From: an uncultured Candidatus Poseidoniales archaeon
Lineage (GTDB): Archaea; Thermoplasmatota; Poseidoniia; Poseidoniales; Poseidoniaceae
Direction: 5' to 3'
NCBI GenBank assembly: GCA_905182125.1
Contig: CAJJAV010000003.1
Span: 1 to 64,000 of the forward strand
Length of the DNA stretch: 64,000 bases
The stretch's first letter is position 1. Each line of letters opens with the position of its first letter. The notes beneath the pieces are model-generated. The model had not been told where the DNA came from and did not search any database. It saw nothing but the letters and a program-made list of their open reading frames with translations. Of this stretch, positions 27,914 through 36,955 are shown piece by piece. The position numbers were made by a program, and so were the translations under genes.

Positions 27914-28516
27914 ATGGCAACATACCGGGCTAAGCTTCCTCAGGAGTCACATCAACCATGCCACACCGTGTTCATCGGGCACAACCCCTCGCTTGAAACA
28001 TGGAGCAGTGGTCATTTCTTTGCCAACCCTTCAAACCGTTTTTGGAGCCTCCTCGAGCAATCGGGTATCGTTCAGGATGCGAATGCTCGGTTTGATGATG
28101 TGTTGGTCCAATCATATGGCTATGGGTTTTGTGACGTAATCGAGCAACCAGGGAACAACGCCAACGATATTACGCCAGGACAACTACGCGAGAACACGCC
28201 ACTATTCCTGAATCGCATAGAAAAATATGCACTTAGCATGAATGGCACACTAAAGCGCTTATGTTTTGTTGGTAAGCGGCAATGGAAGCACCTTTTCCAT
28301 CCAGCTCTGGCACGTTGTGATCATGGCCTTCAACAACGCAACATCAGACCACCCTCTTGGCCATCAATCCTGAGTGAGGTCGAAGTCTGGATTCTGCCAT
28401 CCCCATCGGGCCGGGCTGTTCTTTCAAAGGCCGAAAGATTAGCGTCATACCTCGATTTGGCAGGTTCTTTCGATCGGGAAGCACCTGAAGAACGACAAGA
28501 ACCAAGGCCCCGATAA
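27914..28516 (+). CDS. mug: G:T/U mismatch-specific DNA glycosylase (Mug/TDG)
   Basis: This 200-residue uracil-DNA-glycosylase-superfamily protein removes uracil or thymine from mismatches with guanine in base-excision repair. The water-activating motif I is IGHNPSLETWSSGHFFANPSNRFW, with the diagnostic Asn of the Mug family, and motif II is WILPSPSGRA. The C-terminus is polar (REAPEERQEPRPR). MATYRAKLP at 27914 is chosen; an earlier frame start at 27866 adds 16 cysteine-containing residues inside the divergent gap. The gene ends 61 bases before the thiamine operon. Confidence 0.85.
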   Translation: MATYRAKLPQESHQPCHTVFIGHNPSLETWSSGHFFANPSNRFWSLLEQSGIVQDANARFDDVLVQSYGYGFCDVIEQPGNNANDITPGQLRENTPLFLNRIEKYALSMNGTLKRLCFVGKRQWKHLFHPALARCDHGLQQRNIRPPSWPSILSEVEVWILPSPSGRAVLSKAERLASYLDLAGSFDREAPEERQEPRPR

Positions 28517-28520
28517 ACTC

Positions 28521-28540
28521 ATGCATGTTGCATAAATTAC
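28521..28540 (+). promoter_or_regulatory. Palindrome and TATA element upstream of thiR
   Basis: ATGCATGTTGCAT (28521-28533) is a 5-3-5 inverted repeat that runs directly into an AT-rich TATA-like stretch (CATAAATTAC, 28531-28540). The start codon at 28578 is about 38 bases further on. A regulator bound there would block TBP/TFB. Given the HTH-ThiN gene just downstream, autoregulation by thiamine phosphate is a reasonable inference. Confidence 0.5.
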
Positions 28541-28577
28541 GAGTAACATTGAATAACACCAGTCGGGAGCCAGGGAC

Positions 28578-29444
28578 ATGCTTGGCGACATTGGCGACAA
28601 ATGGCTTGAACGACTGCATCAACATGTGGCAAAAGATCTGAGGACCAAAGGTTGGTCTCAAAATGACATTGCAGACGTGATGGGGTCGACTCAAAGTACG
28701 ATTTCACGGCAAATGCAAAAATCTCCTCGTGAACTCGGTGCAACAGCTGATGAAGCAACCATCGACAGTTGGGGCCATGAATTGTCTCAGGCCCTTGCCT
28801 CGATGGGACCAGGTTCCCAGGTTATTCGCCAGCGAGTCATCGTTGAATTCCAATTCACTGGGAACCATACACTCCGATTTGACAAAACTCTGACAGGACT
28901 TGACCTCGATGCTGGCCAAGAACAACGAGCGCTCCTCCGACGTCTTGAATGGGCTGCAGGACGATTGGATGTCAAACGAATTGGGCACGCCATACCCGCA
29001 GTAGGCCTCAACATTGCTTCATGCACGCATGGCGCTTTCACAACCGATGAAGTCGCTGCTTTCCCTGGCAGGATCACCATGGTTGATGGCGCCCTCAGAC
29101 ACCATGAAACCCCTTCGTTCGGAACTTCGAAACACCTTGCCAGTTTGTTGTTGCAAGTTCATGCCCAAGATGAAGGAAAGGTTGCTGCCCTCAACATTCG
29201 CCCACCTTTGCTTGACCAAGGTGTGGACATTGAAACCATCAAAAAGTCGTGTGAACACCTTGGCTACACGTTTGGCTACGCCCCGAAGGGGACGCTCGAG
29301 GGCAAGACCACCAAACATGATGTTCTGCTCGATGAAGGGGCATTTGGATGGGAACCATCCCTCTACATTCTGGCACATAACCCACTGGAATTGATCGACA
29401 GAACCCATCAGATCGTGGGCGCTCTATGGGGTGCTGCAGCATGA
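28578..29444 (+). CDS. thiR: HTH-ThiN thiamine regulator
   Basis: A 288-residue protein with an N-terminal helix-turn-helix (about residues 20-50: LRTKGWSQNDIADVMGSTQSTISRQM) and a C-terminal ThiN-like domain (about 115-288) with GAFTTDEVAAFPGRITMV, NIRPPLL and PSLYILAHNPLEL. Domains of this kind bind thiamine phosphate; archaeal HTH-ThiN proteins (ThiR) repress thiamine synthesis and uptake genes. The following three genes encode a thiamine-type ABC importer, and its stop overlaps the start of the first (ATGA), which supports this role directly. Confidence 0.85.
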   Translation: MLGDIGDKWLERLHQHVAKDLRTKGWSQNDIADVMGSTQSTISRQMQKSPRELGATADEATIDSWGHELSQALASMGPGSQVIRQRVIVEFQFTGNHTLRFDKTLTGLDLDAGQEQRALLRRLEWAAGRLDVKRIGHAIPAVGLNIASCTHGAFTTDEVAAFPGRITMVDGALRHHETPSFGTSKHLASLLLQVHAQDEGKVAALNIRPPLLDQGVDIETIKKSCEHLGYTFGYAPKGTLEGKTTKHDVLLDEGAFGWEPSLYILAHNPLELIDRTHQIVGALWGAAA

Positions 29445-30556
29445 AAATATCCATGGCTCTGATGGTGTTGATCCTCCTCGCCACTCCACTAAGCGGCTGC
29501 CTTGAACAAGACGCAGTGGTTGATGAGTGCACCGTTTTACCGCCTGGTCATGACGACGATGGCACGCTTCGCATCCTTACCTACGACATCACGGCCCTCT
29601 CCGAACAGGTCACCGATGAATTCACCAACCAGACTGGCATACCCGTCGAAATGATCAAAGTTGACGATGCCGGTGGCATCCTCGACCAAATGATGCTCAC
29701 GAAGGCTGCACAGCAAGCTGATTTGATGATCGGATTGGATAACACATACCTGCCCACGGCCATTGAGAACTGCCTCCTTCAACCTCACACCACCTCTGCA
29801 GCAAACCTATCCGCTTCTGCCTCAGTATTTTACGACGGGCCGTTAGCCGTCCCGTTTGATCAAGGAGATGTGTGCCTCAACTATGATGAAGATGCATTGA
29901 GCGAAGCAAACATGTCGGTACCGACCCATTTGTCAAACCTCACCGAAGAGGAATGGAAAGGAAAAGTCGCCTTCCCATCCCCCGTCAGTTCCTCGCCCGG
30001 GCGAGCATTCTTAATCGCTTCAATGGAGTACTTTAGCCATCAATCTGAAGGCGATGCTATGGCATGGTGGAGTGCAATGATCGACAATGAAGCCATCATA
30101 ACGAGTGGATGGACCGAAGCATACGAAACCCATTACACGGGTGGATATGGCGAATACACAGAGGGCTACATTGGCGATGCGTGGATGACTGTGTCCTATT
30201 GCCACTCACCTGGTGTGGAAGCATATTACTCCGGAAATTACACTCATTCGACTTCTCTGATGTTGGATCATGCTCATTTCCATCAAGTGGAATACACCGG
30301 CATCATCAACGGGGCTGCCCAGGCAGAGGGTGCTCAACTTTTCATGGACTATTTGCTCTCTGAGGAGATCAATGTGAACATGCCAGAAAACAACCTGATG
30401 TATTCGGTGCTCGAAGGCTACGATCTTCCAGAAACCGATGGCTACCGCTACCATGCAGATGTTCCTGATGTGGTCACGACAATGTCCTATGAGGAGATCA
30501 ACACAAACATGGACACATGGTTGGAATCCTGGAAATCGGCCACTCAGCAATCATGA
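29441..30556 (+). CDS. thiB: Thiamine-type ABC substrate-binding lipoprotein
   Basis: A 371-residue lipoprotein with signal and lipobox LATPLSGC, the modified Cys being C20. The mature part is a periplasmic-binding-fold protein of the iron/thiamine (ThiB) class: LRILTYDITALSEQVTDEFTNQTGIPVEMI, ADLMIGLDNT, LAVPFDQGDVCLNYD and VAFPSPVSSSPGRAFL. It is rich in Trp and Tyr near the ligand cleft (AWWSAMIDNEAIITSGWTEAYE), as expected for thiamine stacking. It is coupled by ATGA to both thiR and thiP. Ligand identity is inferred from family and neighbours. Confidence 0.85.
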   Translation: MKISMALMVLILLATPLSGCLEQDAVVDECTVLPPGHDDDGTLRILTYDITALSEQVTDEFTNQTGIPVEMIKVDDAGGILDQMMLTKAAQQADLMIGLDNTYLPTAIENCLLQPHTTSAANLSASASVFYDGPLAVPFDQGDVCLNYDEDALSEANMSVPTHLSNLTEEEWKGKVAFPSPVSSSPGRAFLIASMEYFSHQSEGDAMAWWSAMIDNEAIITSGWTEAYETHYTGGYGEYTEGYIGDAWMTVSYCHSPGVEAYYSGNYTHSTSLMLDHAHFHQVEYTGIINGAAQAEGAQLFMDYLLSEEINVNMPENNLMYSVLEGYDLPETDGYRYHADVPDVVTTMSYEEINTNMDTWLESWKSATQQS

Positions 30557-32319
30557 GGGGTTCGCAGACAATGAGGCAAACACCACGATTAACTGTGCGG
30601 TTCATCCTCATCTTCGCCTACCTAACCCTCGCCAGTTTACCTTTCATTCTCGCTCTCGTGAGGTTGCAGGTTGTTACCGGCCACACACCAATCGAGGCTC
30701 TTTGGCGTTTTGGCGACGTCTATGGGGCGAGTGAAGCACTGGTATTCACGTTGGTTGAAGCAAGTGCCTCTGCACTGTTAACAGTCATCATTGGCCTTCC
30801 AATCGCTTGGCATCTTGGACGCCATGAATGGCGAGCAGACACCTGGTACCGTGCTTTATTTGCGGTCCCGTTTGTCATGCCAGCCATTGTAGCAGCGATG
30901 GGGTTTCTCCTCTTGATTGACGATGAAGGCATGCTGTTTGCCCTCGGAATAGATTTGCGTACAGAAACGGGCCTCATTGGGGAACTAGCTGAGCGTACAG
31001 GATGGCAACATCCCGGTCACTTCATCGCTCTGGTGTTCGCCCATGCTTGGTTTAATTTATCGCTGATGATCCGATTTGTTGAGCCAACACTCGCCCGATT
31101 AGATCCTGCTTGGGAGGAGCAACTTGGTTTGTTAAGACAGGGCCAAACTCGTATCGGACGAATCCGTCATCTTTGGTGGCCAGTTGTTGGACCAGCAGTT
31201 TTGTGTGCAGCCTCCCTGAGTTTTTTATTCTCTTTCACCTCATTCGCACTGGTCAAATGGTTGACACCATTCAACAACACCCTCGAATCTTTGATGGCCA
31301 AAAGTGGCGGCTCAGCAGGCATCGAAAATTATCGCGTTGATACGAGTGAAATCGTTATGTCTGCATCGATTGTACAGTGCCTCATCCTTCTAGCAGCCCT
31401 CTACCTCACCGCAACACTCCAACAACGCCACTCTTCCCGATTTTCCTTGATCTCTGAATCTGGAGCAAGAGCCACACGAGGCCCTCCGAACTGGAAGGGC
31501 CGACTCATTGTGTATTCAGGAATCGTCTTCGCCTTGGCCCCAATGGGGGCTGCGTTATTGGCATCATTCCGAGTGCGTCACGGAGCAATTGGATCTGGTA
31601 TTTCCTATCAGTGGAGTTCTGCAGGCTGGTCCGCTGCTTGGTCGGGCGATCTCGCAACGATGGGCATCGGAGAAGCTCTCAGTCATTCCCTCCTCTATGC
31701 GGTATGTACCCTCTGCATAGCCCTCCCGACTGGCTGGTTGTTAGCATCGACAATTCTCGCATTGGAACTTCAAAACCGACCAAAGTTAGCGAAGGCATTG
31801 GACGTAGCAACATTGCTCCCTTTGGCCGTGTCTGCAGTCATGGTTGGCCTTGGTGTGCTGCTTGGCATTCTCAAATGGATGCCATCATTGTTTCAATGGG
31901 ATTTGCTACCCGTCCTCCCACACGTCATCCTTACCGTTCCATTTGTCGTCCGAGTGATGCTCCCAGCGATGCGTGCAGTGGAACCAAAATGGGACGAACA
32001 GGCGACAGTGCTCAACTTGAGCCCAATACGGTCATGGTATCATGGTTATTTCTCGTTTGTCCGGGGCCCAGCTGTGGTCGCCTCGTCACTGACAGTGGCC
32101 TTTTCGATGGGTGAATTCGGTGCTTCATGGCTCTTGGTCCGCGCTGGTTCGTGGGACACGCTCTCTGTTGTGGTCGATCAACTGATGTCCCGTCCAAAAT
32201 TTGACCCACTGGTCCAACCGGCTGCTATGGCGGCGGCTTCGGTTCTGATGCTGGTCACTTTTGTTTTGTTTTTCTTAGCTGAACGGTTCAGGCCAGAAGG
32301 CGATGGCGGGGGATTTTGA
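30553..32319 (+). CDS. thiP: Thiamine-type ABC permease, two fused halves
   Basis: A 588-residue protein with about 12 helices. Each half carries an ATPase-contacting loop: the first EEQLGLLRQGQTRIGRIRHLWWPVVGPAVL, the second DEQATVLNLSPIRSWYHGYFSFVRGPAV. Such duplicated permeases are typical of ThiP and FbpB. It starts at an ATG overlapping the thiB stop and its stop is followed directly by the ATPase ATG. Confidence 0.87.
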   Translation: MRGSQTMRQTPRLTVRFILIFAYLTLASLPFILALVRLQVVTGHTPIEALWRFGDVYGASEALVFTLVEASASALLTVIIGLPIAWHLGRHEWRADTWYRALFAVPFVMPAIVAAMGFLLLIDDEGMLFALGIDLRTETGLIGELAERTGWQHPGHFIALVFAHAWFNLSLMIRFVEPTLARLDPAWEEQLGLLRQGQTRIGRIRHLWWPVVGPAVLCAASLSFLFSFTSFALVKWLTPFNNTLESLMAKSGGSAGIENYRVDTSEIVMSASIVQCLILLAALYLTATLQQRHSSRFSLISESGARATRGPPNWKGRLIVYSGIVFALAPMGAALLASFRVRHGAIGSGISYQWSSAGWSAAWSGDLATMGIGEALSHSLLYAVCTLCIALPTGWLLASTILALELQNRPKLAKALDVATLLPLAVSAVMVGLGVLLGILKWMPSLFQWDLLPVLPHVILTVPFVVRVMLPAMRAVEPKWDEQATVLNLSPIRSWYHGYFSFVRGPAVVASSLTVAFSMGEFGASWLLVRAGSWDTLSVVVDQLMSRPKFDPLVQPAAMAAASVLMLVTFVLFFLAERFRPEGDGGGF

Positions 32320-32961
32320 ATGGTAAGAAAAAAAGTACTGGAGATTAATAATATGGGCAAGTCCTTCGGAGATACCAGCGTCATCGATGGCCTTGGATTC
32401 TCGCTTTTTGCCGATGAAATCGTTGCGATATTGGGACCCAGTGGATGTGGTAAATCTACGCTTCTGCGTTCTATTGTCGGCCTCGAAACCATCGACGAGG
32501 GAACCATCGAGATCCTCAGTGCTCGGAACACCGATGCCATTGGCTATCTTTTCCAGAAGCCAATACTCTATCCACACCTCAATGTTGCAGGTAACATTGC
32601 ACTTGGCATCACACAAAAATTGTCCAAGCCTGAAAAGCGAGCGATGATCGCAGAGGAACTGGCTTTTGTTCATCTGAATGGGTTTGAGAAGCGCCGAGTG
32701 GAATCATTATCTGGAGGCGAAGCACAACGAGTGGCTCTGATTCGGGCCATGCTTGGACAACCAGATGTCTTGCTGCTCGATGAACCATTCTCTGCCTTGG
32801 ATTTGATCACACGGCGTGAACTTGCTCTCGAAACTCGTCGGTGGCTAAAAAATCGAAAAACAGCGGCAATTCATGTGACCCATGACCCCGAAGAAGCTGA
32901 AATCATTGCTGATCGAGTGATCTTATGGGCCGATCTGTTCAGCGCTGAAGAAGAAGAATAA
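32320..32961 (+). CDS. thiQ: Thiamine-type ABC ATPase
   Basis: A 213-residue ATP-binding subunit. Walker A is GPSGCGKST, the Q-loop is FQKPILYPHLNVAGNI, the signature is LSGGEAQRVAL, Walker B is VLLLDEPFSALD and the switch His is in VTHDPEEA. The short length, ending shortly after the switch region with an acidic tail, matches ThiQ rather than longer ATPases with a regulatory domain. The next gene begins at the base after the stop codon. Confidence 0.87.
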   Translation: MVRKKVLEINNMGKSFGDTSVIDGLGFSLFADEIVAILGPSGCGKSTLLRSIVGLETIDEGTIEILSARNTDAIGYLFQKPILYPHLNVAGNIALGITQKLSKPEKRAMIAEELAFVHLNGFEKRRVESLSGGEAQRVALIRAMLGQPDVLLLDEPFSALDLITRRELALETRRWLKNRKTAAIHVTHDPEEAEIIADRVILWADLFSAEEEE

Positions 32962-33573
32962 ATGGGACCCCCGAGCCTACCCACCAGTGCGTCATATACT
33001 TCGGGAACCAACTTCAATATGGTCTTGAAGATGGTAGGAACACCCGTTGACGCTTTGCCTTACCTCCGTGGAATACAAGCAGTTCTCGCTGGCTATGAGG
33101 GCTACACCAAAGGCAAACGAAGAACCGCTGACCGTGCCATACGTGATGAAATCATTCGAGCAGCCCGCCGAACACGGGCGCACATTGCTAACATTCACGA
33201 TGCTGCATTTTTGAACAGCGACTTGACGATGGCGTTGGTTGCCAAACAATGTTGCGCTTCCATCGATGCCTTGATCGAAGAGGTCGCAAAAGCTTCTTCG
33301 GGTCTACCAAATTCGTTTTTTTCAAGTCATAGGGCTGTCACAAATGGTGACCTTAAGCGATTGATTCGACATGACCACCATGCAATTATGATGGTGACGA
33401 AAGCCACCAACATAGCAAACGCAGCGGAACGGGAACTGACCCAAGCGTCAGAAGAGGGGGCCGTTCATGGACTGGTTCAACGATGTCAACAAATGGTCAC
33501 AAGCGCAACGGGCTTTTTTTCTGAACGCACAATGCTGCTCGATGGACTACGACAAAAGAAAAGGAGAATATGA
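32962..33573 (+). CDS. Helical protein of unknown function in the thiamine operon
   Basis: A 203-residue, predominantly helical, basic protein with many Ala, Arg and His (RAIRDEIIRAARRTRAHIANIHDAAF; RLIRHDHHAIMMVTKATNIANAAERELTQ). I do not recognise a family; a translin-like or four-helix fold is possible but unsupported. Its ATG directly follows the thiQ stop (TAAATG) and its stop overlaps the start of the SPFH-like gene by ATGA, so it is translationally tied to both. A second in-frame start is at 33019. Confidence 0.65.
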   Translation: MGPPSLPTSASYTSGTNFNMVLKMVGTPVDALPYLRGIQAVLAGYEGYTKGKRRTADRAIRDEIIRAARRTRAHIANIHDAAFLNSDLTMALVAKQCCASIDALIEEVAKASSGLPNSFFSSHRAVTNGDLKRLIRHDHHAIMMVTKATNIANAAERELTQASEEGAVHGLVQRCQQMVTSATGFFSERTMLLDGLRQKKRRI

Positions 33574-34535
33574 AGATGGCACAAGCATACAAATGGAGAA
33601 GCGAACCAAACATCATCGCACGCATGGTGGATGGGAATGAGATCAAAACTTGGCGTTCAAGGAACATTACCCTCAAGCCAAATGAGGCATGTGTGTTCGT
33701 CGTCGATGGACAGATTGGACCGATCTTTTCGGACCGAATGGTCAACCAAATTGGTGGTGGTTTTACTCGTCATGTTGCTAACATCTTCGGGGCTACTGCC
33801 ACAGACCGTCGAATCCTTTTCGGAATGACTGGTCCGTTTGACATCGCCATTCCTTTTTCAACTCTCACACAAAGAGGACTGCAAGTTCAAGGTCATGTCC
33901 GATTACGATTGAAGCTCATGAAGGAAGATTTGCCTAAGATGCTCAATTACTTCACCAATCATGGGTCGACCTTGAATCGGCTCAACATTGTGAACCTCTT
34001 CAAGGAACATGTGAACCAACGACTCATAGCCGCAAGTTTCTCCAATTGCGATAGTGAATCAACCATCCGAAGTGAACAGTTTCAAGCAATGTTTTCGATG
34101 AATGCGGAAGCCCTCTTGAGGCATCCTTTGGCATCTGTTGGCTTGACCTTACTCAGCGTTTACGCTGTCACTGAAAGAACATCATCGGAACACCTTGCTT
34201 TGCATCGAGTGCGGGTAGAACAAGGAACTGAGCAGGAACAAATCAATGCAACAGCAAGGCAGAAAGCAATCGAAGTCCGTGAAGGAATCGCTTTGAGAAC
34301 AATCGCTTGCGAAGTTGAAGTCGCACGTGCAAAGATCCGTGGTGATCAAACCCTTGAGGTTGAAAGGGAATTGATACATATTCGAGCTTTGGAGGCCGTG
34401 CTTCGCAGCGAAGATGAGCGAAACATGCGACTGATGGCAGAACATGAACGGCAAAAGGCAACTCGTATCGAACAAGCAGTTGCCATGTTTGAACGGGTAC
34501 AGTCTGCAAAAAGGGAGCGTCAAAATGCAAATTGA
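33570..34535 (+). CDS. SPFH-like (stomatin/YdjI-type) membrane-scaffold protein
   Basis: A 321-residue protein. The first 200 residues resemble the SPFH domain of the YdjI/virion-core-like branch: SRNITLKPNEACVFVVDGQIG, a glycine-rich turn, then FDIAIPFSTLTQRGLQVQGHVRLRLKLM. The last 110 residues form a long charged coiled coil (QEQINATARQKAIEVREG...AEHERQKATRIEQAVAMFERVQ). No transmembrane helix is seen. SPFH proteins form membrane-bound oligomeric rings. It starts with a good GGAG site within the previous gene and is the last gene of the overlapping chain. Confidence 0.65.
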   Translation: MKMAQAYKWRSEPNIIARMVDGNEIKTWRSRNITLKPNEACVFVVDGQIGPIFSDRMVNQIGGGFTRHVANIFGATATDRRILFGMTGPFDIAIPFSTLTQRGLQVQGHVRLRLKLMKEDLPKMLNYFTNHGSTLNRLNIVNLFKEHVNQRLIAASFSNCDSESTIRSEQFQAMFSMNAEALLRHPLASVGLTLLSVYAVTERTSSEHLALHRVRVEQGTEQEQINATARQKAIEVREGIALRTIACEVEVARAKIRGDQTLEVERELIHIRALEAVLRSEDERNMRLMAEHERQKATRIEQAVAMFERVQSAKRERQNAN

Positions 34536-34585
34536 AATGCTTTGCCGGGATTATCTTTACACCATGCCCATGATTCCATCCACTC

Positions 34586-35344
34586 ATGAAGAACTTCGGG
34601 ACACGACCATGGTGGTTTTGGAAACACCATTGGTCTAAGCGCTCTTCATGGGCAAATAGGCGACTTACAATCATCATCCTTTTGATGATGGGGTTGTTCA
34701 ATGCCATTCCTTACACGAGCATTAATCACCTCTCCAATTACTTGCAGAGGAAAGCATTCGACCCAACACTTTCGTTTGACACACATTTATGGTTTCTCCC
34801 ATGGATGTTCATCCCTTACATTACGCTCTATCTTTACTATCCAGCAGCTGCTCTGTTTGGGAATAAGAATGACACAATGTGGAGACAGAACATAATTTTC
34901 CATCAAATGATGACCATCAGTTGTTGGTATGTCTTCTTGGTCTTCATCATTGCACCAGTGGAAATTGACTTGCGGGGCCCAATAAAAGAACAATTGAAAG
35001 AAGGTTCGTTTTGGCTCCCCGTTTACGATTTCATGCATTCAATCGACACGCCTTGGAACTCTTGGCCTTCCCTGCATGTTGTCCAAAGCACCCAGGTGGT
35101 GTTCGTCCTCAGATACTGGTTCCCCTCTGAAACCAAAAAAGTCCAGTACTTGCACTGGTGCCTGTTGTTTGCTTGGAGCATGCTGATCATCTCAACCATG
35201 TTTACGAAACAACACTACCTTTGGGACGTCGTGACAGGTCTCGGTTATGCAGTTGTCACATGGCGGTATTGGATGCGGCCCGCTTTAGATCGTGCAGGAA
35301 CTGAAGAGTTCGCTGCTGACTTTGATCGAGCAATGAACGTTTAA
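34586..35344 (+). CDS. PAP2-family membrane phosphatase
   Basis: A 252-residue protein with about six helices. The PAP2 active-site motifs 2 and 3 are visible (WPSLHVVQS and TKQHYLWDVVTG, with catalytic His residues). Motif 1 (K-x6-RP) is not clear. It probably dephosphorylates an isoprenoid or phospholipid phosphate, or acts as a lipid phosphotransferase. It starts 50 bases after the SPFH gene and its stop touches the stop of the convergent CcdA fusion gene. Confidence 0.78.
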   Translation: MKNFGTRPWWFWKHHWSKRSSWANRRLTIIILLMMGLFNAIPYTSINHLSNYLQRKAFDPTLSFDTHLWFLPWMFIPYITLYLYYPAAALFGNKNDTMWRQNIIFHQMMTISCWYVFLVFIIAPVEIDLRGPIKEQLKEGSFWLPVYDFMHSIDTPWNSWPSLHVVQSTQVVFVLRYWFPSETKKVQYLHWCLLFAWSMLIISTMFTKQHYLWDVVTGLGYAVVTWRYWMRPALDRAGTEEFAADFDRAMNV

Positions 35345-36811
35345 TTAACCAAAGATTTGACCAACCAGCGATGGATTGGTGAGGTACAATGTCAGGCTAA
35401 TACCTGCCATAATCATCATCCATGAACCAACCATCTTGATCATTCCTGTTGAACGACGGAGGAAATTGATCATTACCTGACGACCCATGCCAACCATAAC
35501 TGTCACGAAGACCATCAAGACGAGCAGGCCAATCATTAGGCCACCAATGCCTACGCCAGTTGCAGTTCGTCCAAGGGTGCTGAGGTACAGAACAAATGGT
35601 AAGACCGCGGCTGCTGTACAATCGATGGATGCAGCAGCATAGCCAATGCCATAGAGGTACATGTTTCTACGAGGCGTGAAGGTTTCGTCTGCTTCAGTGG
35701 TGCTGTATTTGCTCACCATCTTATCGACGAAGCCCATGATGTGAGAGGTAATGCCAAGCAGCATCATCGAACCAAGCACGACCAAGAGAGCCGCAATGAA
35801 GATGGCAATGTAATGCACTGCACCCGAGGCGGTGAAAGCTTCACCCATGATGATGGCGACGACTCCGATGGCTGCGAAAAATGTCCACATACCAACACCT
35901 GAAAGCAAGCCTATGACCACAGGAGAGGGCATTTTAGTTTTCATTTTCCCTGCTGCAATCATTTCATCTTCCCGGGCACCCAATGAGAGGTAGTAGGAAA
36001 TGAACCCAGGTAAAACTGGGAAAGCACATGGTGAGAAGTAAACCAAGATTGAGAGCACCATCCCGAGAACGAACACTGCCACGTAGGAAGTGTCCGGCTC
36101 TTCCCAAGCGATTCGACTGTTCATGGTCTCTTCGACCGAACCAGTGAGGGCTGTTTCGAGAACGCTATCAAACTTTTTCCAACCGTCTGAAGGAGTCCCA
36201 GTGGCTTCTCTAGCGATGATATAACCTTCCTCGTCAAGGATCATCACAACAGGAATTTGGCCGCTCCCACCAGTGGTGAATAACCGGACCGGGTCAGTCG
36301 TCGTCCCATCGTCCAATTCTGCAGTGTTTACAGTTCCAAGTCCAGTTGGGTATTCTGGTACATGGTAAGCACCTGAAGTTTCGTTGAGGTAATCGAGGGT
36401 TTCAGAATACCAGGCGCCATATCCAAAAATCTTGAGGTTTTTCCCGGATGCATTGGCGGTATCCATCCACGCTTCCATGTTGGTTTCGATGTGTTCCTGG
36501 ACCGCATGGCAATTGCTACAATCATGGGCCATGAAGTCGAGGATGATGATGTCACCTCGGTGGTCATTCAAGTGAATCCAGCCAGTTTCGTTGACCACAT
36601 TGGATTCAACGCCACTGCGATTCAATGATTCAAACACCATGTTTGGTATTGGTGCGGGATCAGCATCGGACGCAAAGATTTCGTCCATGCTATCGAACAT
36701 GGACAGCGCTGCGAAGGATATGGTGACAAACATGAGCGCTGCAATTCCGAACGCTTTCCAAGTTTCAGCCCTTTTAAACACGCCAAAATCGGCTTGTTGC
36801 AAGAAGCCCAT
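35345..36811 (-). CDS. Thioredoxin-CcdA/DsbD-like fusion
   Basis: A 488-residue protein. One membrane anchor (residues 20-40) is followed by a thioredoxin-like domain with CxxC at C98-C101 (AHDCSNCHAVQEH), and then a CcdA/DsbD-beta membrane domain of about six to eight helices with paired cysteines in YFSPCAFPVLPG and SIDCTAAAVLPF. The membrane part would bring electrons from cytosolic thioredoxin to the attached outer domain. The domain order (thioredoxin first) is the reverse of DsbD gamma. It serves either disulfide reduction or cytochrome c maturation. Confidence 0.85.
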   Translation of the reverse strand: MGFLQQADFGVFKRAETWKAFGIAALMFVTISFAALSMFDSMDEIFASDADPAPIPNMVFESLNRSGVESNVVNETGWIHLNDHRGDIIILDFMAHDCSNCHAVQEHIETNMEAWMDTANASGKNLKIFGYGAWYSETLDYLNETSGAYHVPEYPTGLGTVNTAELDDGTTTDPVRLFTTGGSGQIPVVMILDEEGYIIAREATGTPSDGWKKFDSVLETALTGSVEETMNSRIAWEEPDTSYVAVFVLGMVLSILVYFSPCAFPVLPGFISYYLSLGAREDEMIAAGKMKTKMPSPVVIGLLSGVGMWTFFAAIGVVAIIMGEAFTASGAVHYIAIFIAALLVVLGSMMLLGITSHIMGFVDKMVSKYSTTEADETFTPRRNMYLYGIGYAAASIDCTAAAVLPFVLYLSTLGRTATGVGIGGLMIGLLVLMVFVTVMVGMGRQVMINFLRRSTGMIKMVGSWMMIMAGISLTLYLTNPSLVGQIFG

Positions 36812-36955
36812 GGCACGCGGAATTGCTCACATCACTTGAACGTAATGGGCCTCTTAACAACGACACACCCATGATTTTTGAGACCAAATTCGTGCCAAAG
36901 GGGAGGGAAAGATGGAAAGGGGTGTCACAAAATAGTGGAAAGGACTCCAAGAGGC

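Noticed and set aside
28344-28694. A minus-strand frame across the mug end and the thiR promoter
   Set aside because: It overlaps the mug 3' end, the palindrome/TATA region and thiR, and has no homology pattern.
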